A DNA stretch of 64,000 bases from Verrucomicrobiota bacterium (GTDB lineage Bacteria; Verrucomicrobiota; Verrucomicrobiia; Limisphaerales; J093), in the NCBI GenBank assembly GCA_029556615.1, contig JAKQDD010000249.1:62001-126000 (forward strand), written 5' to 3'. The position numbers and the translations under genes are program-made. Within the stretch, counting starts at the first letter, position 1, and each line of letters begins with the position of its first letter. The notes beneath the pieces were generated by a model. That model had not been told where the DNA came from, searched no databases, and saw only the letters and a program-made list of their open reading frames with translations. Below, in pieces: positions 38,051 through 46,117 of this stretch.

Positions 38051-39316
38051 ATGAGCGAGCGCCGGATCGTCATCGTGGGCGGTGGTGCCGCCGGATTTTT
38101 CGCCGCCATCACCTGTGCCGAGGCGTGTCCGGGAGCCGAAGTGATGGTGATCGAGCAGGGCCCCGAGTTTCTGGCCAAGGTGCGCATCTCCGGCGGCGGG
38201 CGCTGCAACGTGACCCACGCCTGCTTCGATCCAGAAGAGCTCGCGGCGCACTATCCCAGGGGCGGAAAGGCGTTGCGCGGGGCTTTTGGCAGTTTCCAGC
38301 CCCGGGACACGATCGCCTGGTTTGAACGGCGCGGTGTGAAGCTCAAGACCCAGGCCGACGGTTGCCTCTTCCCGACTACCGATTCCTCGCAGACGATCAT
38401 CGATTGCTTCCTCGATGCCGCGCGGAAAGCGGGGGTCCGGCTGGTTGCGCGCTGCGCCGTGGAACGGGTGATCCGCGGGTCCGATGGGGGGTTTGTGCTG
38501 ACGCTGTCCGGAGGCAGGACGCTCGAGTGCGATCGTCTTCTCCTGGCTCTTGGCGGCTGCCGCGTGCCGGGAGTGGGGCGTTTGGCGGTCGACCTGGGGC
38601 ATGTCCTCGAGCCGCCGGTGCCATCCTTGTTCTCGTTCAACGTCGAGGCACCCTGGATCCGCGCCTTGGCCGGGGCGGTTGTTGACACCGTGGAGGTCTC
38701 GGTCGCCGGTCACGGCCTTCGCGAACGCGGCACACTGCTTTTCACCCACTGGGGATTGAGCGGGCCCGTGATCCTCGGGCTGTCCGCCTGGGGCGCGCGA
38801 GTTTTCCACCGGCTGGACTATCGGTTTGCCCTGCAGGTCCACTGGCTGCCGTCGCTGACTCTCGAGATGATCGTGGCCGGGCTCCAGGCTCGGCGGCAGT
38901 CCCAACCGGCGCGTTGGGTGGTCAACAGCCCCCTCCCGCCGCTGACGGCGCGCCTCTGGGAGCAACTGGTGCTCTCCGCCGGGGTCCCGCAGGAAACGCG
39001 GTGGGCCGGGCTCTCGCGCGCTGCCCTGCATCAGCTGGCACAGCGCCTGTTCCGGACCGAGATCGCCGTCGATGGCAGGAGCCAGAACAAGGAGGAATTC
39101 GTCACCTGTGGCGGCGTCCGCCTGAGCGAGGTGAATTGGCGGACCATGGAGAGCCGGCTTATGCCCGGCCTGCATTTCGCGGGGGAGCTGCTGGATATCG
39201 ACGGTCTGACGGGCGGCTTCAACTTCCAGGCTGCCTGGACGACGGGTTGGCTGGCAGGCCGGGCGATGGCGGCGGCCGTCAGGCCTGGCTGCGACGGACG
39301 GCAGTCGCCGGCCTGA
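38051..39316 (+). CDS. HI0933/BaiN-family FAD-dependent oxidoreductase
   Basis: 421 residues from ATG 38051. Rossmann FAD motif RIVIVGGGAAGFFAAI at the N-terminus, the family signature KVRISGGGRCNVTH (~40-53), FGSFQPRDTIAWFERRG, and a C-terminal FAD loop with ELLDIDGLTGGFNFQAAW (~385-402). Flavoprotein family of uncertain substrate (annotated as aminoacetone oxidase-like or BaiN-like). The open frame extends far upstream only as a shadow through oppC and copy D. Confidence 0.9.
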   Translation: MSERRIVIVGGGAAGFFAAITCAEACPGAEVMVIEQGPEFLAKVRISGGGRCNVTHACFDPEELAAHYPRGGKALRGAFGSFQPRDTIAWFERRGVKLKTQADGCLFPTTDSSQTIIDCFLDAARKAGVRLVARCAVERVIRGSDGGFVLTLSGGRTLECDRLLLALGGCRVPGVGRLAVDLGHVLEPPVPSLFSFNVEAPWIRALAGAVVDTVEVSVAGHGLRERGTLLFTHWGLSGPVILGLSAWGARVFHRLDYRFALQVHWLPSLTLEMIVAGLQARRQSQPARWVVNSPLPPLTARLWEQLVLSAGVPQETRWAGLSRAALHQLAQRLFRTEIAVDGRSQNKEEFVTCGGVRLSEVNWRTMESRLMPGLHFAGELLDIDGLTGGFNFQAAWTTGWLAGRAMAAAVRPGCDGRQSPA

Positions 39317-39324
39317 ACGGCGCT

Positions 39325-40233
39325 TCACGCGTCGTCGTGGCCGTCGCGGTCCGTGTTGCGGTCACGGGCCCGCGAATCGGGAGCAGCGAACGGGTTCTTG
39401 TCGGAGCTGCGCGGCGGAGCCGGAGCTGCGGTCGGGAGCGGGGTGAATGTGGATTGGGCTGCGGGCAGGGCCCAGGGTGCGCCAGTCAGGTAGACCAGGT
39501 CGACGAGGAGGTGGATTCCGAACACGAGCAGCAGCTCGGCGGGCTGAAGGTAACCCAGCGTGTGGCCGAGGAGGCCGAGTCCCATGGCCAGTCCTCCGGG
39601 CAGGAGGGCAGCCAGGGCCAGACGCCGACAGCATCGCCCATCGGAGCGGCGGTTGAGCAGCAGGCAGTACGCCTTGACGGGGGCACTGAGCAACAGCGCG
39701 AGCACGTTCCACAGGACCAGGAATCCTAGGGCGCTGACGAGGGCGGTGGCCAGCAGGAGATGGGGACGCCAGGCGCCCCACCGGGGTTCGATCTCGGGTC
39801 GATTCAGGGCGATGATCCAGGCGGTGGGGTAGGGGATCTCGGACATCCCGAGCAACGAGGAGATCCTGAGCGCCGTCGGCCCGAAGGTGATGCTCCAATC
39901 CGATCCCTGGGTGTCGCGGGCAGTTCCTCGAGGGTCAACCTGGATGGTGAGGCGGGGTGTGTCGGCGAGGACCACCGGGCCCTCGGTGGGCCAGACGAGA
40001 CGGCCATCGCGGATCTCGCCGGCGGGTGGGAGTTGGCGCACCGCGGTGTGGATTGCGGGCATCCAGGCGGTGGCGACGTAATGCAGGATCACCCCTCCGA
40101 GGACGAGGGCGGCGAGCGTCGCCACCGTCCTGAGCCTTGAAGGCGACGTCACGGCGAGACCCGCCACGCCGCGAAAGGTCAGGGGCTGCCACGGGCATCG
40201 CGGCGAGGGAGTGGCCGGAAGCTGCGGGTCCAT
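39325..40233 (-). CDS. polytopic membrane protein, unknown function
   Basis: 302 residues, no family recognised. One N-terminal helix (TLAALVLGGVILHYVATAW, ~38-56), a ~100-residue periplasmic segment, then about four helices (LLLATALVSALGFLVLWNVLA, LALAALLPGGLAMGLGLLG, LLLVFGIHLLVDLVYLTG) and a polar C-tail. The topology resembles small YIP1-like membrane proteins, but this is only an impression. 24 bases upstream of its end lies the convergent flavoprotein stop at 39316. Confidence 0.65.
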   Translation of the reverse strand: MDPQLPATPSPRCPWQPLTFRGVAGLAVTSPSRLRTVATLAALVLGGVILHYVATAWMPAIHTAVRQLPPAGEIRDGRLVWPTEGPVVLADTPRLTIQVDPRGTARDTQGSDWSITFGPTALRISSLLGMSEIPYPTAWIIALNRPEIEPRWGAWRPHLLLATALVSALGFLVLWNVLALLLSAPVKAYCLLLNRRSDGRCCRRLALAALLPGGLAMGLGLLGHTLGYLQPAELLLVFGIHLLVDLVYLTGAPWALPAAQSTFTPLPTAAPAPPRSSDKNPFAAPDSRARDRNTDRDGHDDA

Positions 40234-40257
40234 GGCGGGTGGCGCCCGCCGCCGGGG

Positions 40258-40707
40258 CTAGCGGGTCTGGGTTGGCGGCGGCGGGGTGGGATGCTGGGGT
40301 TGTCCTCCGGGCGGCGGCTGGACGATCAACGGCACCGGGTAGCGAAGCTTCATCACGTCGTCCACGAGCACCTCGACGTAGTAGACGCCGGCGCTCGGGA
40401 ACTCGAGCTGGCCGAACAACGTCACGTTGATGGCGTGGTGGGAGGCGTCCTGGAGTGCAAATTTCAGCGCGTTCTGGCGCAGGACGGTCGTGCCGTCCGG
40501 CGCGATGAACCGGACGTTCTGGCTGAAGGTGCCGATGCCGGCGGTCCAGCGGTTGAAGACACAGAGCTTCGTGGCGGTGATTGGCACCTGGGGCACTCGG
40601 ATCAGACTGATGACGCCGATGATGATGAAGCTGCCGGTGGCCTCCTGGCGTACGTCTTCACAGAGCAGTGACGCCTGGAGATCAGGCAGGATGCGGGTAG
40701 GTTGCAT
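40258..40707 (-). CDS. DUF6941-like protein
   Basis: 149 residues. Pattern fits the small uncharacterised family with an N-terminal LLCEDVRQE motif, then FNRWTAGIGTFSQNVRF, ALQDASHHAINVTLFG and VYYVEVLVDDVMKLRYPVP, an all-beta sandwich by appearance. A Pro/Gln/Thr-rich tail ends it. No signal peptide. Function unknown; the family assignment is from memory of the motif pattern. 29 bases downstream of folD. Confidence 0.6.
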   Translation of the reverse strand: MQPTRILPDLQASLLCEDVRQEATGSFIIIGVISLIRVPQVPITATKLCVFNRWTAGIGTFSQNVRFIAPDGTTVLRQNALKFALQDASHHAINVTLFGQLEFPSAGVYYVEVLVDDVMKLRYPVPLIVQPPPGGQPQHPTPPPPTQTR

Positions 40708-40736
40708 GCGTGGATGGGGTCATGTTGGACTGGCGC

Positions 40737-41654
40737 TCAATCATGAGCGCCGCTGGAGTGGGATGGAGCCGCAGCCAACTCGGCGGCTCGCACCGTGTTT
40801 TGCATTAGCACCGCAATGGTCATGGGGCCCACGCCGCCGGGATTGGGCGTGATCCGGCCGGCGATCGGCTGGACGGCGGGGAAATCCACATCGCCCACCA
40901 GCCGGTAGCCCTTCTCCGCCGCCGGATCGGGGACGCGGTTGACGCCGACATCGATCACCGTCGTCCCGGGTCGGATCATGTCCGCCCGGAGGAAGGCGGG
41001 CACGCCGATCGCGGCGACCACGATGTCGGCGCGGCGGCAGTGGTCCGCAATATCCCGCGTTTGCGAATGGCAGAGCGTGACCGTGGCGTTGGCCTGCGAG
41101 GTCTTCTGGACCAGGAGCGCCGCCAGCGGTTTGCCGACGATGTTGCCCCGGCCAAGGACCACCACATGGGCGCCGCCGACCGTGATTCCCGAGCGGACCA
41201 ACAGCAGGTGGACTCCGGCCGGCGTGCAGGGGACGAACCCAGTCGGATCGCCGAGCATCAGTTTGCCCATGTTCACCGGGTGGAATCCGTCGACGTCCTT
41301 TTCGGGGAGCACGGCGGCCGTGATTCGCGAGGACCGGATCTGGCGCGGCAGGGGGGCCTGAACCAGCACGCCATGGACGCGCGGGTCCCGGTTCAATCGG
41401 TCGAGCAGGGAGAGCACTTCGGCTTCCTCGGCGCTCTCCGGAAAAACATGGGTTTGCGATCGAATCCCAAGGCGCCGGCTCGTCCGTTCCTTCATGCCCA
41501 CGTAGACCTGGGAGGCGGGGTCCTCGCCGACGCGGACAAAGGCGAGGCCCGGTTGGATCCCGAGGGCGCCGAGGGCGGCGACGCGGCCGGCGGTCTCGCG
41601 ATGGAGTTCGTCGGCGATGGCCCGTCCGTCGATGAGATTCGAGAGGGCGCTCAT
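40737..41654 (-). CDS. folD: methylenetetrahydrofolate dehydrogenase/cyclohydrolase
   Basis: 305 residues from ATG 41654, chosen because it starts at the family boundary (MSALSNLIDGRAIADEL) and overlaps the SH3 gene stop by ATGA. Bifunctional enzyme of one-carbon metabolism. Visible: SQVYVGMKERTSRRLGI (catalytic Lys region, ~50), GVLVQAPLPRQI (~95), DVDGFHPVNMGKL (~123) and NAD(P)-binding VVLGRGNIVGKPLAALL (~165), with PNPGGVGPMTIAVL near the end. Confidence 0.95.
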   Translation of the reverse strand: MSALSNLIDGRAIADELHRETAGRVAALGALGIQPGLAFVRVGEDPASQVYVGMKERTSRRLGIRSQTHVFPESAEEAEVLSLLDRLNRDPRVHGVLVQAPLPRQIRSSRITAAVLPEKDVDGFHPVNMGKLMLGDPTGFVPCTPAGVHLLLVRSGITVGGAHVVVLGRGNIVGKPLAALLVQKTSQANATVTLCHSQTRDIADHCRRADIVVAAIGVPAFLRADMIRPGTTVIDVGVNRVPDPAAEKGYRLVGDVDFPAVQPIAGRITPNPGGVGPMTIAVLMQNTVRAAELAAAPSHSSGAHD

Positions 41655-42721
41655 GGAGCCAGTTGGATCGACTGGACTTCGATCATGGGCAGCTGGGGCC
41701 ATCGGGGATCCAGTTGTTCCTCGCCGGTCACGACGACGCGCGCTCCCCGGAAGCGGGCGATTCGCATCGCCGGATCTCCCGGCAGGAGAAAATTCACGCT
41801 CCGGCCGGTGTCGAGGGCCCTCAGGTGATAGCGGGTGGGCGCCTGGATGCTCAGGGTTTCGGCCACGATGCCCTCGCGTCTGACAATGCGGCGCTGGGAA
41901 GGCCCGCCGGTCTCGGGCGCTTCGGCCGCCGCGGGAGCCGTGGCCGGCGGTTCGATCGAGGGGGTAGCCGGCGCCGGCTTCGGCGGCTCAGGCTCAGGCG
42001 CGGCCGGGGGCGGAGCCGGGGGTGCTGGCGCGGGTGAGGGAGTTGCCGTCCCGGGCGTCGCCAGCGTCATGGGCGGTCCGATCTGCGGGGGCAGGGGTGC
42101 GGATGCCGCGTGCGCGGCGGAAGGCGGAGGCGCCGGGGCCGGTCCCGCGGGCGAGGAGGCCGGAACGGGGGCGGTCGACGATGTCGTGTCGATTGCCGGT
42201 TGCGCTCCGGCATTAGGCGCCGGGACGGGCGTGGTGCTGCCGCCGGCGGAATCCACGTACGAAGCGGCGACGAATCCGTAACAGCCCGGTGGCGCCTCGA
42301 TCTCCATCCAGTCTTCCACCACCCGGATTTCGCGGACGATCGCGCCGCGCTCGAGAGAGCCGATGATGGTGAAGTTATCGCCCGGGCCGGCTCTCACGTT
42401 GAGGCGGTGGGCGGTGACCGTGGAGGCGGTGTCATCGATGAATTCGGCGCTCACCCACACCGGCGTGTTCGCGGGCAGTCGGATCTTGAGCCATTCCGCC
42501 AGTTCGCCGGGCTGCGGCCGGTCGGGCTTGATGGATTCGAGGATCACGACCTTTTCGCCCTGGTGCAGATGGCAGATGATCTCGCTCAAGACCGACGGGG
42601 CTGCCCGCAGATTGACGCGGTCGGACTTCACGAGGCCCGTGATCTCGCCCTGCGCTGAGAGCGCTGCGAGCCACCCGGCGACCCCCAGGGCCGCGATCTG
42701 CCCGTGATTCAGGTGTCGCAT
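41651..42721 (-). CDS. secreted bacterial-SH3 domain protein
   Basis: 356 residues from ATG 42721, preceded by GGGGA at good spacing; a TTG further up (42760) is less likely. Signal peptide MRHLNHGQIAALGVAGWLAA. Two SH3b domains: LVKSDRVNLRAAPSVLSEII (~30-85) and VTAHRLNVRAGPGDNFTIIG (~100-155). A long Pro/Ala-rich region follows (~170-290), then a short C-terminal beta domain (VVVTGEEQLDPRWPQLPM). Likely binds cell wall or acts as a periplasmic scaffold. Stop overlaps folD. Confidence 0.8.
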   Translation of the reverse strand: MRHLNHGQIAALGVAGWLAALSAQGEITGLVKSDRVNLRAAPSVLSEIICHLHQGEKVVILESIKPDRPQPGELAEWLKIRLPANTPVWVSAEFIDDTASTVTAHRLNVRAGPGDNFTIIGSLERGAIVREIRVVEDWMEIEAPPGCYGFVAASYVDSAGGSTTPVPAPNAGAQPAIDTTSSTAPVPASSPAGPAPAPPPSAAHAASAPLPPQIGPPMTLATPGTATPSPAPAPPAPPPAAPEPEPPKPAPATPSIEPPATAPAAAEAPETGGPSQRRIVRREGIVAETLSIQAPTRYHLRALDTGRSVNFLLPGDPAMRIARFRGARVVVTGEEQLDPRWPQLPMIEVQSIQLAP

Positions 42722-42787
42722 AGCAATCCCCAGTAGACGGCGAAGGAGAGTCCCTGTCAACGCCGCGGTCCCACGCCGGGTCCTCGC

Positions 42788-43630
42788 CTAACGCCTGGGG
42801 CTTGAACGTCCGCCATCGGCTCCCGGTGGGCTTTCGCCTTGAATGGCGCGTGCGGTGTCGGCTCTGGCCTTGGGTTGCGGCCTGGCCACGCTGCGCTGTT
42901 GCGGCTCGCGGGTTTCCTGCGAGGTCTCGAGCAGGGTCCGGATTTCCGTCTCGCGGAGCACGCGGTACTTCCCCCGGGGCAGTTCGCCGAGCGTCAAGGG
43001 ACCGATCCGAATGCGCGCCAAGTGGTCCACCTCGAGCCCTTGGGATTCCAGCATACGCCGGATCTCACGGTTTTTGCCTTCCCGCAGCGTGACTTCGAGG
43101 GTGCTATGGGATGCGTTGGCCGACAACAGGCGCGCCTTCTCCGCCTGCAAGCGCTCCCCCGCGTCCACCAAGCCCTCCCGCAGGCGGTGAACCACGGCGG
43201 GCGTCGCCCGACCCACGACGCGCACCCGGTACGTCTTGGGCACGCCAAACCGGGGATGCGTCAGCCGCAGACAGAAATCGCCGTCGTTGGTCAGGATCAG
43301 GAGCCCCTCCGAATCGCGGTCCAAGCGTCCGACGGTGAACAGGCTGGCCCATTCCCGCGGGAGCAGATCGCCGACCTTCGGTCGGGTCTCGGCGGGTTGA
43401 CGGGAGCACACGTACCCTGCCGGCTTGTTCAGCAGCACATACAACCGGCGTCGCGCGTGGATCACCGCGCCGTCGACGCGGATTTCGTCGTGTGCCGGAT
43501 CCGCCTGCGAGCCCAACTGGGTGACGATCGCGCCGTTGACGGAGACGCGGCCGGCGACGATCAGCGCTTCGCTGCCGCGCCGGGAAGCCACGCCTGCCGC
43601 CGCCAGCACTTTCTGAAGGCGCGTTCTCAC
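42788..43630 (-). CDS. rRNA pseudouridine synthase (RsuA/RluB/RluE type)
   Basis: 280 residues from GTG 43630 (AGAAG precedes it). N-terminal S4 RNA-binding domain (RLQKVLAAAGVASRRGSEAL), then the synthase with catalytic Asp in VGRLDRDSEGLLILTNDG (~103-120), then GKNREIRRMLESQGLEV (~185). Disordered Arg/Gln/Pro tail. Which rRNA position it modifies cannot be told. Its start lies immediately after the eroded repeat copy E. Confidence 0.9.
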   Translation of the reverse strand: MRTRLQKVLAAAGVASRRGSEALIVAGRVSVNGAIVTQLGSQADPAHDEIRVDGAVIHARRRLYVLLNKPAGYVCSRQPAETRPKVGDLLPREWASLFTVGRLDRDSEGLLILTNDGDFCLRLTHPRFGVPKTYRVRVVGRATPAVVHRLREGLVDAGERLQAEKARLLSANASHSTLEVTLREGKNREIRRMLESQGLEVDHLARIRIGPLTLGELPRGKYRVLRETEIRTLLETSQETREPQQRSVARPQPKARADTARAIQGESPPGADGGRSSPRR

Positions 43631-43641
43631 CTTCTGCCTGC

Positions 43642-43741
43642 GAGGACCCTCTGATCGCGGGGGGCGGGACAGAGGGCCCGGAGAGGCAGGGGGGCGTTCA
43701 TGAGGCTGGAGACTGGTTTGGGCCTGTGACCCGCCTCGCTA
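43642..43741 (-). mobile_element. M1 element plus M2 fragment, copy E, at small-basic-protein stop
   Basis: Read on the minus strand: TA-GCGAGGCGGG, then an interior aligning with ATGAA...CTGCCTCTCCGGGCCCTC, with an eroded right end near 43656. GAGGGTCCTCG (43642-43651) is a remnant of the M2 left end. TA 43740-43741 plus G forms the TAG stop of the small basic protein. Confidence 0.65.
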
Positions 43742-43894
43742 AGCCTCCGGCTTGGTCTTCCGTAGACCCACCACGCGGTCCCCTTCCTTCCACTGACCCC
43801 GTTTCTTGAGCAATTCCACCCGTTCGAAGCGCTTGAGCACGTTGCGCTTGGCCCCCAGGGTGGCAGTGGGGCGGAGACTCCGATGTTGCGACAT
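43739..43894 (-). CDS. Chlamydiae/Verrucomicrobia small basic protein
   Basis: 51 residues: begins MSQHRSLRPTATLGAKR, continues NVLKRFERVELLKKRGQW, ends LRKTKPEA. Matches the short, basic, highly conserved family restricted to Chlamydiae and Verrucomicrobiota; function unknown, perhaps RNA- or ribosome-associated given its charge. The open frame continues upstream, but ATG 43894 is the family start. Its TAG stop is built from repeat copy E. Strong phylum marker. Confidence 0.85.
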   Translation of the reverse strand: MSQHRSLRPTATLGAKRNVLKRFERVELLKKRGQWKEGDRVVGLRKTKPEA

Positions 43895-43946
43895 AAGCTT
43901 TTCTGCGATCGTCCGCGATCCGTTTCTCGTTCTCGACAGGCCGGTT

Positions 43947-43974
43947 CTTGTAGCACAGGCCGTCCCATTTCCAA
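43947..43974 (-). promoter_or_regulatory. candidate promoter of the small basic protein
   Basis: On the minus strand, TTGGAA (43974-43969), 16 bases, then TACAAG (43952-43947), about 50 bases before ATG 43894. Reasonable match in a GC-rich genome; not verified. Confidence 0.35.
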
Positions 43975-44070
43975 AGAAGAAAGTGCCACTCGCAGGGGTG
44001 AAGGGGTGACGGGTGCAGGACAGGATTCCGGAGGCTTGAGTCCCGGGCGGATTCGTTGAAAGCTCGCGGC

Positions 44071-46089
44071 ATGGAATGGATCCGGCCCGGTCTCGCTGCG
44101 TTATCAGCGATCCAATCAGTCTCGGCATTTGCCGCCACAGCGCCTGTTCCGCCTCCGACTCCGGCCGACCGCGCGCTGGCGGCCTACTTCGCCGCGGAGA
44201 CCGCGGTGATCGAGCGGGGTTGCCTTGCGGAGGTTGGTGCGGAGGTTGGCACGGCGGCGGAGTGGGAGGCCGTGCAGTCCGGACGCCGGAGTCAGCTCCG
44301 GGAAATGCTCGGGTTGCTGCCCTGGCCGGAGCGGGGCGACCTGCGCGTGACCGTGACGGGCCAGCTCGAGCACGACGAGTTCCGGGTCGAGAAGCTGCAT
44401 TTCCAGTCCCTGCCCGGGCTGTACGTGACAGGGAATCTCTATGTGCCGAAGGCTGTGTCCGGCAAGCTTCCCGGGGTTTTGTACCTGTGCGGGCACAGCC
44501 GGGTGGTGGCCGATGGCGTGAGCTGCGGGAACAAGACCGGGTACCAGCATCACGGGGCGTGGTTCGCGCAGAACGGGTACGTGTGTTTGATCATTGACAC
44601 CGTGCAGTTGGGCGAGATCGAAGGGCTGCATCACGGGACGTACCGTGAGGGGCTCTGGTGGTGGAACTCGCGCGGCTACACGCCGGCGGGTGTCGAGGCC
44701 TGGAACGGGATGCGCGCCCTGGACCTGCTGGCGTCGCGTCCGGAGGTGGATCCGGAGCGGTTGGGCGTGACCGGGCGATCGGGCGGCGGGGCGTACAGTT
44801 GGTTTGTGGCGGCGCTGGACGACCGGGTGAAGGTCGCTGCACCCGTGGCCGGCATCACGGACCTCGAGAATCACGTGGTCGATGGAACCGTCGAAGGGCA
44901 CTGCGATTGCATGTTCTTCGTGAACACGTATCGGTGGGACTATCCGCTGTTGGCGGCGCTCGTCGCACCGCGGCCCCTGCTGCTCTGCAATTCGGACAAG
45001 GACACCATCTTCCCGCTGGACGGCGTCCTGCGGGTCCACGACAAGGTCCGGCGCGTCTATTCGATCCTTGGCGCGGCCGGGCGATTGGGATTGCTCATCA
45101 CCGAGGGCCCGCACGAGGACACCCAGGACCTGCAGGTGCCCGTCCTCCGCTGGTTCAATCGCTGGTTGAAAGCAGAGAAATCGGTGGTGCGGACTGCGGC
45201 CGAGAAGTACTTCGAGCCGCGGGATCTGCGGGTGTTCGACGTCCTGCCCGCCGATGCGATCAACACGACGGTTCACGAGCGGTTTGTGCCCGTGGCGAAG
45301 CCCATGCCCCAGGGGCTCGACCCGGCCCTTCAGAAGGAATGGCGGGCGGCGCAGGCGGACTTGGTGCGATCCCAGTGCTTCGGCGGTTGGCCCCTCGAGG
45401 CCGGACCGTTGGACTTGAAGGCGGTTCGGACGGCCGAGCGCGATGGGACGCGTTTGCGCCTATGGGATTTCATTAGCCAGCCCGGTGTCGATTTGCGGCT
45501 CTACGCGCTTTCTCCGCTCGAAGCGGCCCCGTCGAACCGCGTCCGATTGCGGATCGTCGGACCGGAAGCGTGGCAGGCGAGTCTGGCGGGACTGACCGGG
45601 GGTTACCCCGCCGAGTTGGCCGAGGAGCGCGCCGCGCTGGGGGCGCAGGTGACGCCGGCGGATGCAGCCGCATGGGCGGTGCTGGCCCAGGCCGTCGCGG
45701 GAGGTGCCGAGACGCGCCTGTGGTTCGCGCCCCGAGGAATTGGGCTGACGGCGTGGAGTGGCGATGCCGCGAAGGCGCGACAGATCCGGCGCCGGTTCAT
45801 GCTTCTGGGGCAGACGCTGGACGGGATGCGGGTCTGGGACATCCGGCGGGCAATGGCGGCGGCGATCGAGTTGTTTCCGGGCGCGCCTCTGACGCTCGAG
45901 GCGGAAGGCGGCATGGCGGTGAACGCGGTGTACGCCTCCCTGTTCGCGTCCGGGCTCGAGCGTCTCGAGGTGCGCGGTCTTCCGGCGGGCCATCGCGAGG
46001 GACCGGACTATCTCAACGTGCTGCGGATTTGGGACCTTCCCGATGCGATCGAGGCTGCCCGGGACCGGTGCGCCGTGGTGGTCGAGTGA
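44071..46089 (+). CDS. secreted alpha/beta hydrolase, acetylxylan-esterase-like
   Basis: 672 residues from ATG 44071 (a TTG at 44056 would add five). Signal peptide MEWIRPGLAALSAIQSVSAF. The hydrolase domain (~85-375) has SLPGLYVTGNLYVPK, GVLYLCGHS, nucleophile elbow GVTGRSGGGAYS (~238-249), acid region LLCNSDKDTIFPLDG (~312-327) and HEDTQDLQVP with the catalytic His (~350). The remaining ~290 residues have no recognised domain. Likely deacetylates plant polysaccharide. Converges with the giant LamG gene; only 28 bases separate the stops. Confidence 0.82.
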   Translation: MEWIRPGLAALSAIQSVSAFAATAPVPPPTPADRALAAYFAAETAVIERGCLAEVGAEVGTAAEWEAVQSGRRSQLREMLGLLPWPERGDLRVTVTGQLEHDEFRVEKLHFQSLPGLYVTGNLYVPKAVSGKLPGVLYLCGHSRVVADGVSCGNKTGYQHHGAWFAQNGYVCLIIDTVQLGEIEGLHHGTYREGLWWWNSRGYTPAGVEAWNGMRALDLLASRPEVDPERLGVTGRSGGGAYSWFVAALDDRVKVAAPVAGITDLENHVVDGTVEGHCDCMFFVNTYRWDYPLLAALVAPRPLLLCNSDKDTIFPLDGVLRVHDKVRRVYSILGAAGRLGLLITEGPHEDTQDLQVPVLRWFNRWLKAEKSVVRTAAEKYFEPRDLRVFDVLPADAINTTVHERFVPVAKPMPQGLDPALQKEWRAAQADLVRSQCFGGWPLEAGPLDLKAVRTAERDGTRLRLWDFISQPGVDLRLYALSPLEAAPSNRVRLRIVGPEAWQASLAGLTGGYPAELAEERAALGAQVTPADAAAWAVLAQAVAGGAETRLWFAPRGIGLTAWSGDAAKARQIRRRFMLLGQTLDGMRVWDIRRAMAAAIELFPGAPLTLEAEGGMAVNAVYASLFASGLERLEVRGLPAGHREGPDYLNVLRIWDLPDAIEAARDRCAVVVE

Positions 46090-46117
46090 TTCGTCAATCT
46101 GCGGATTGCCCGTGAGC

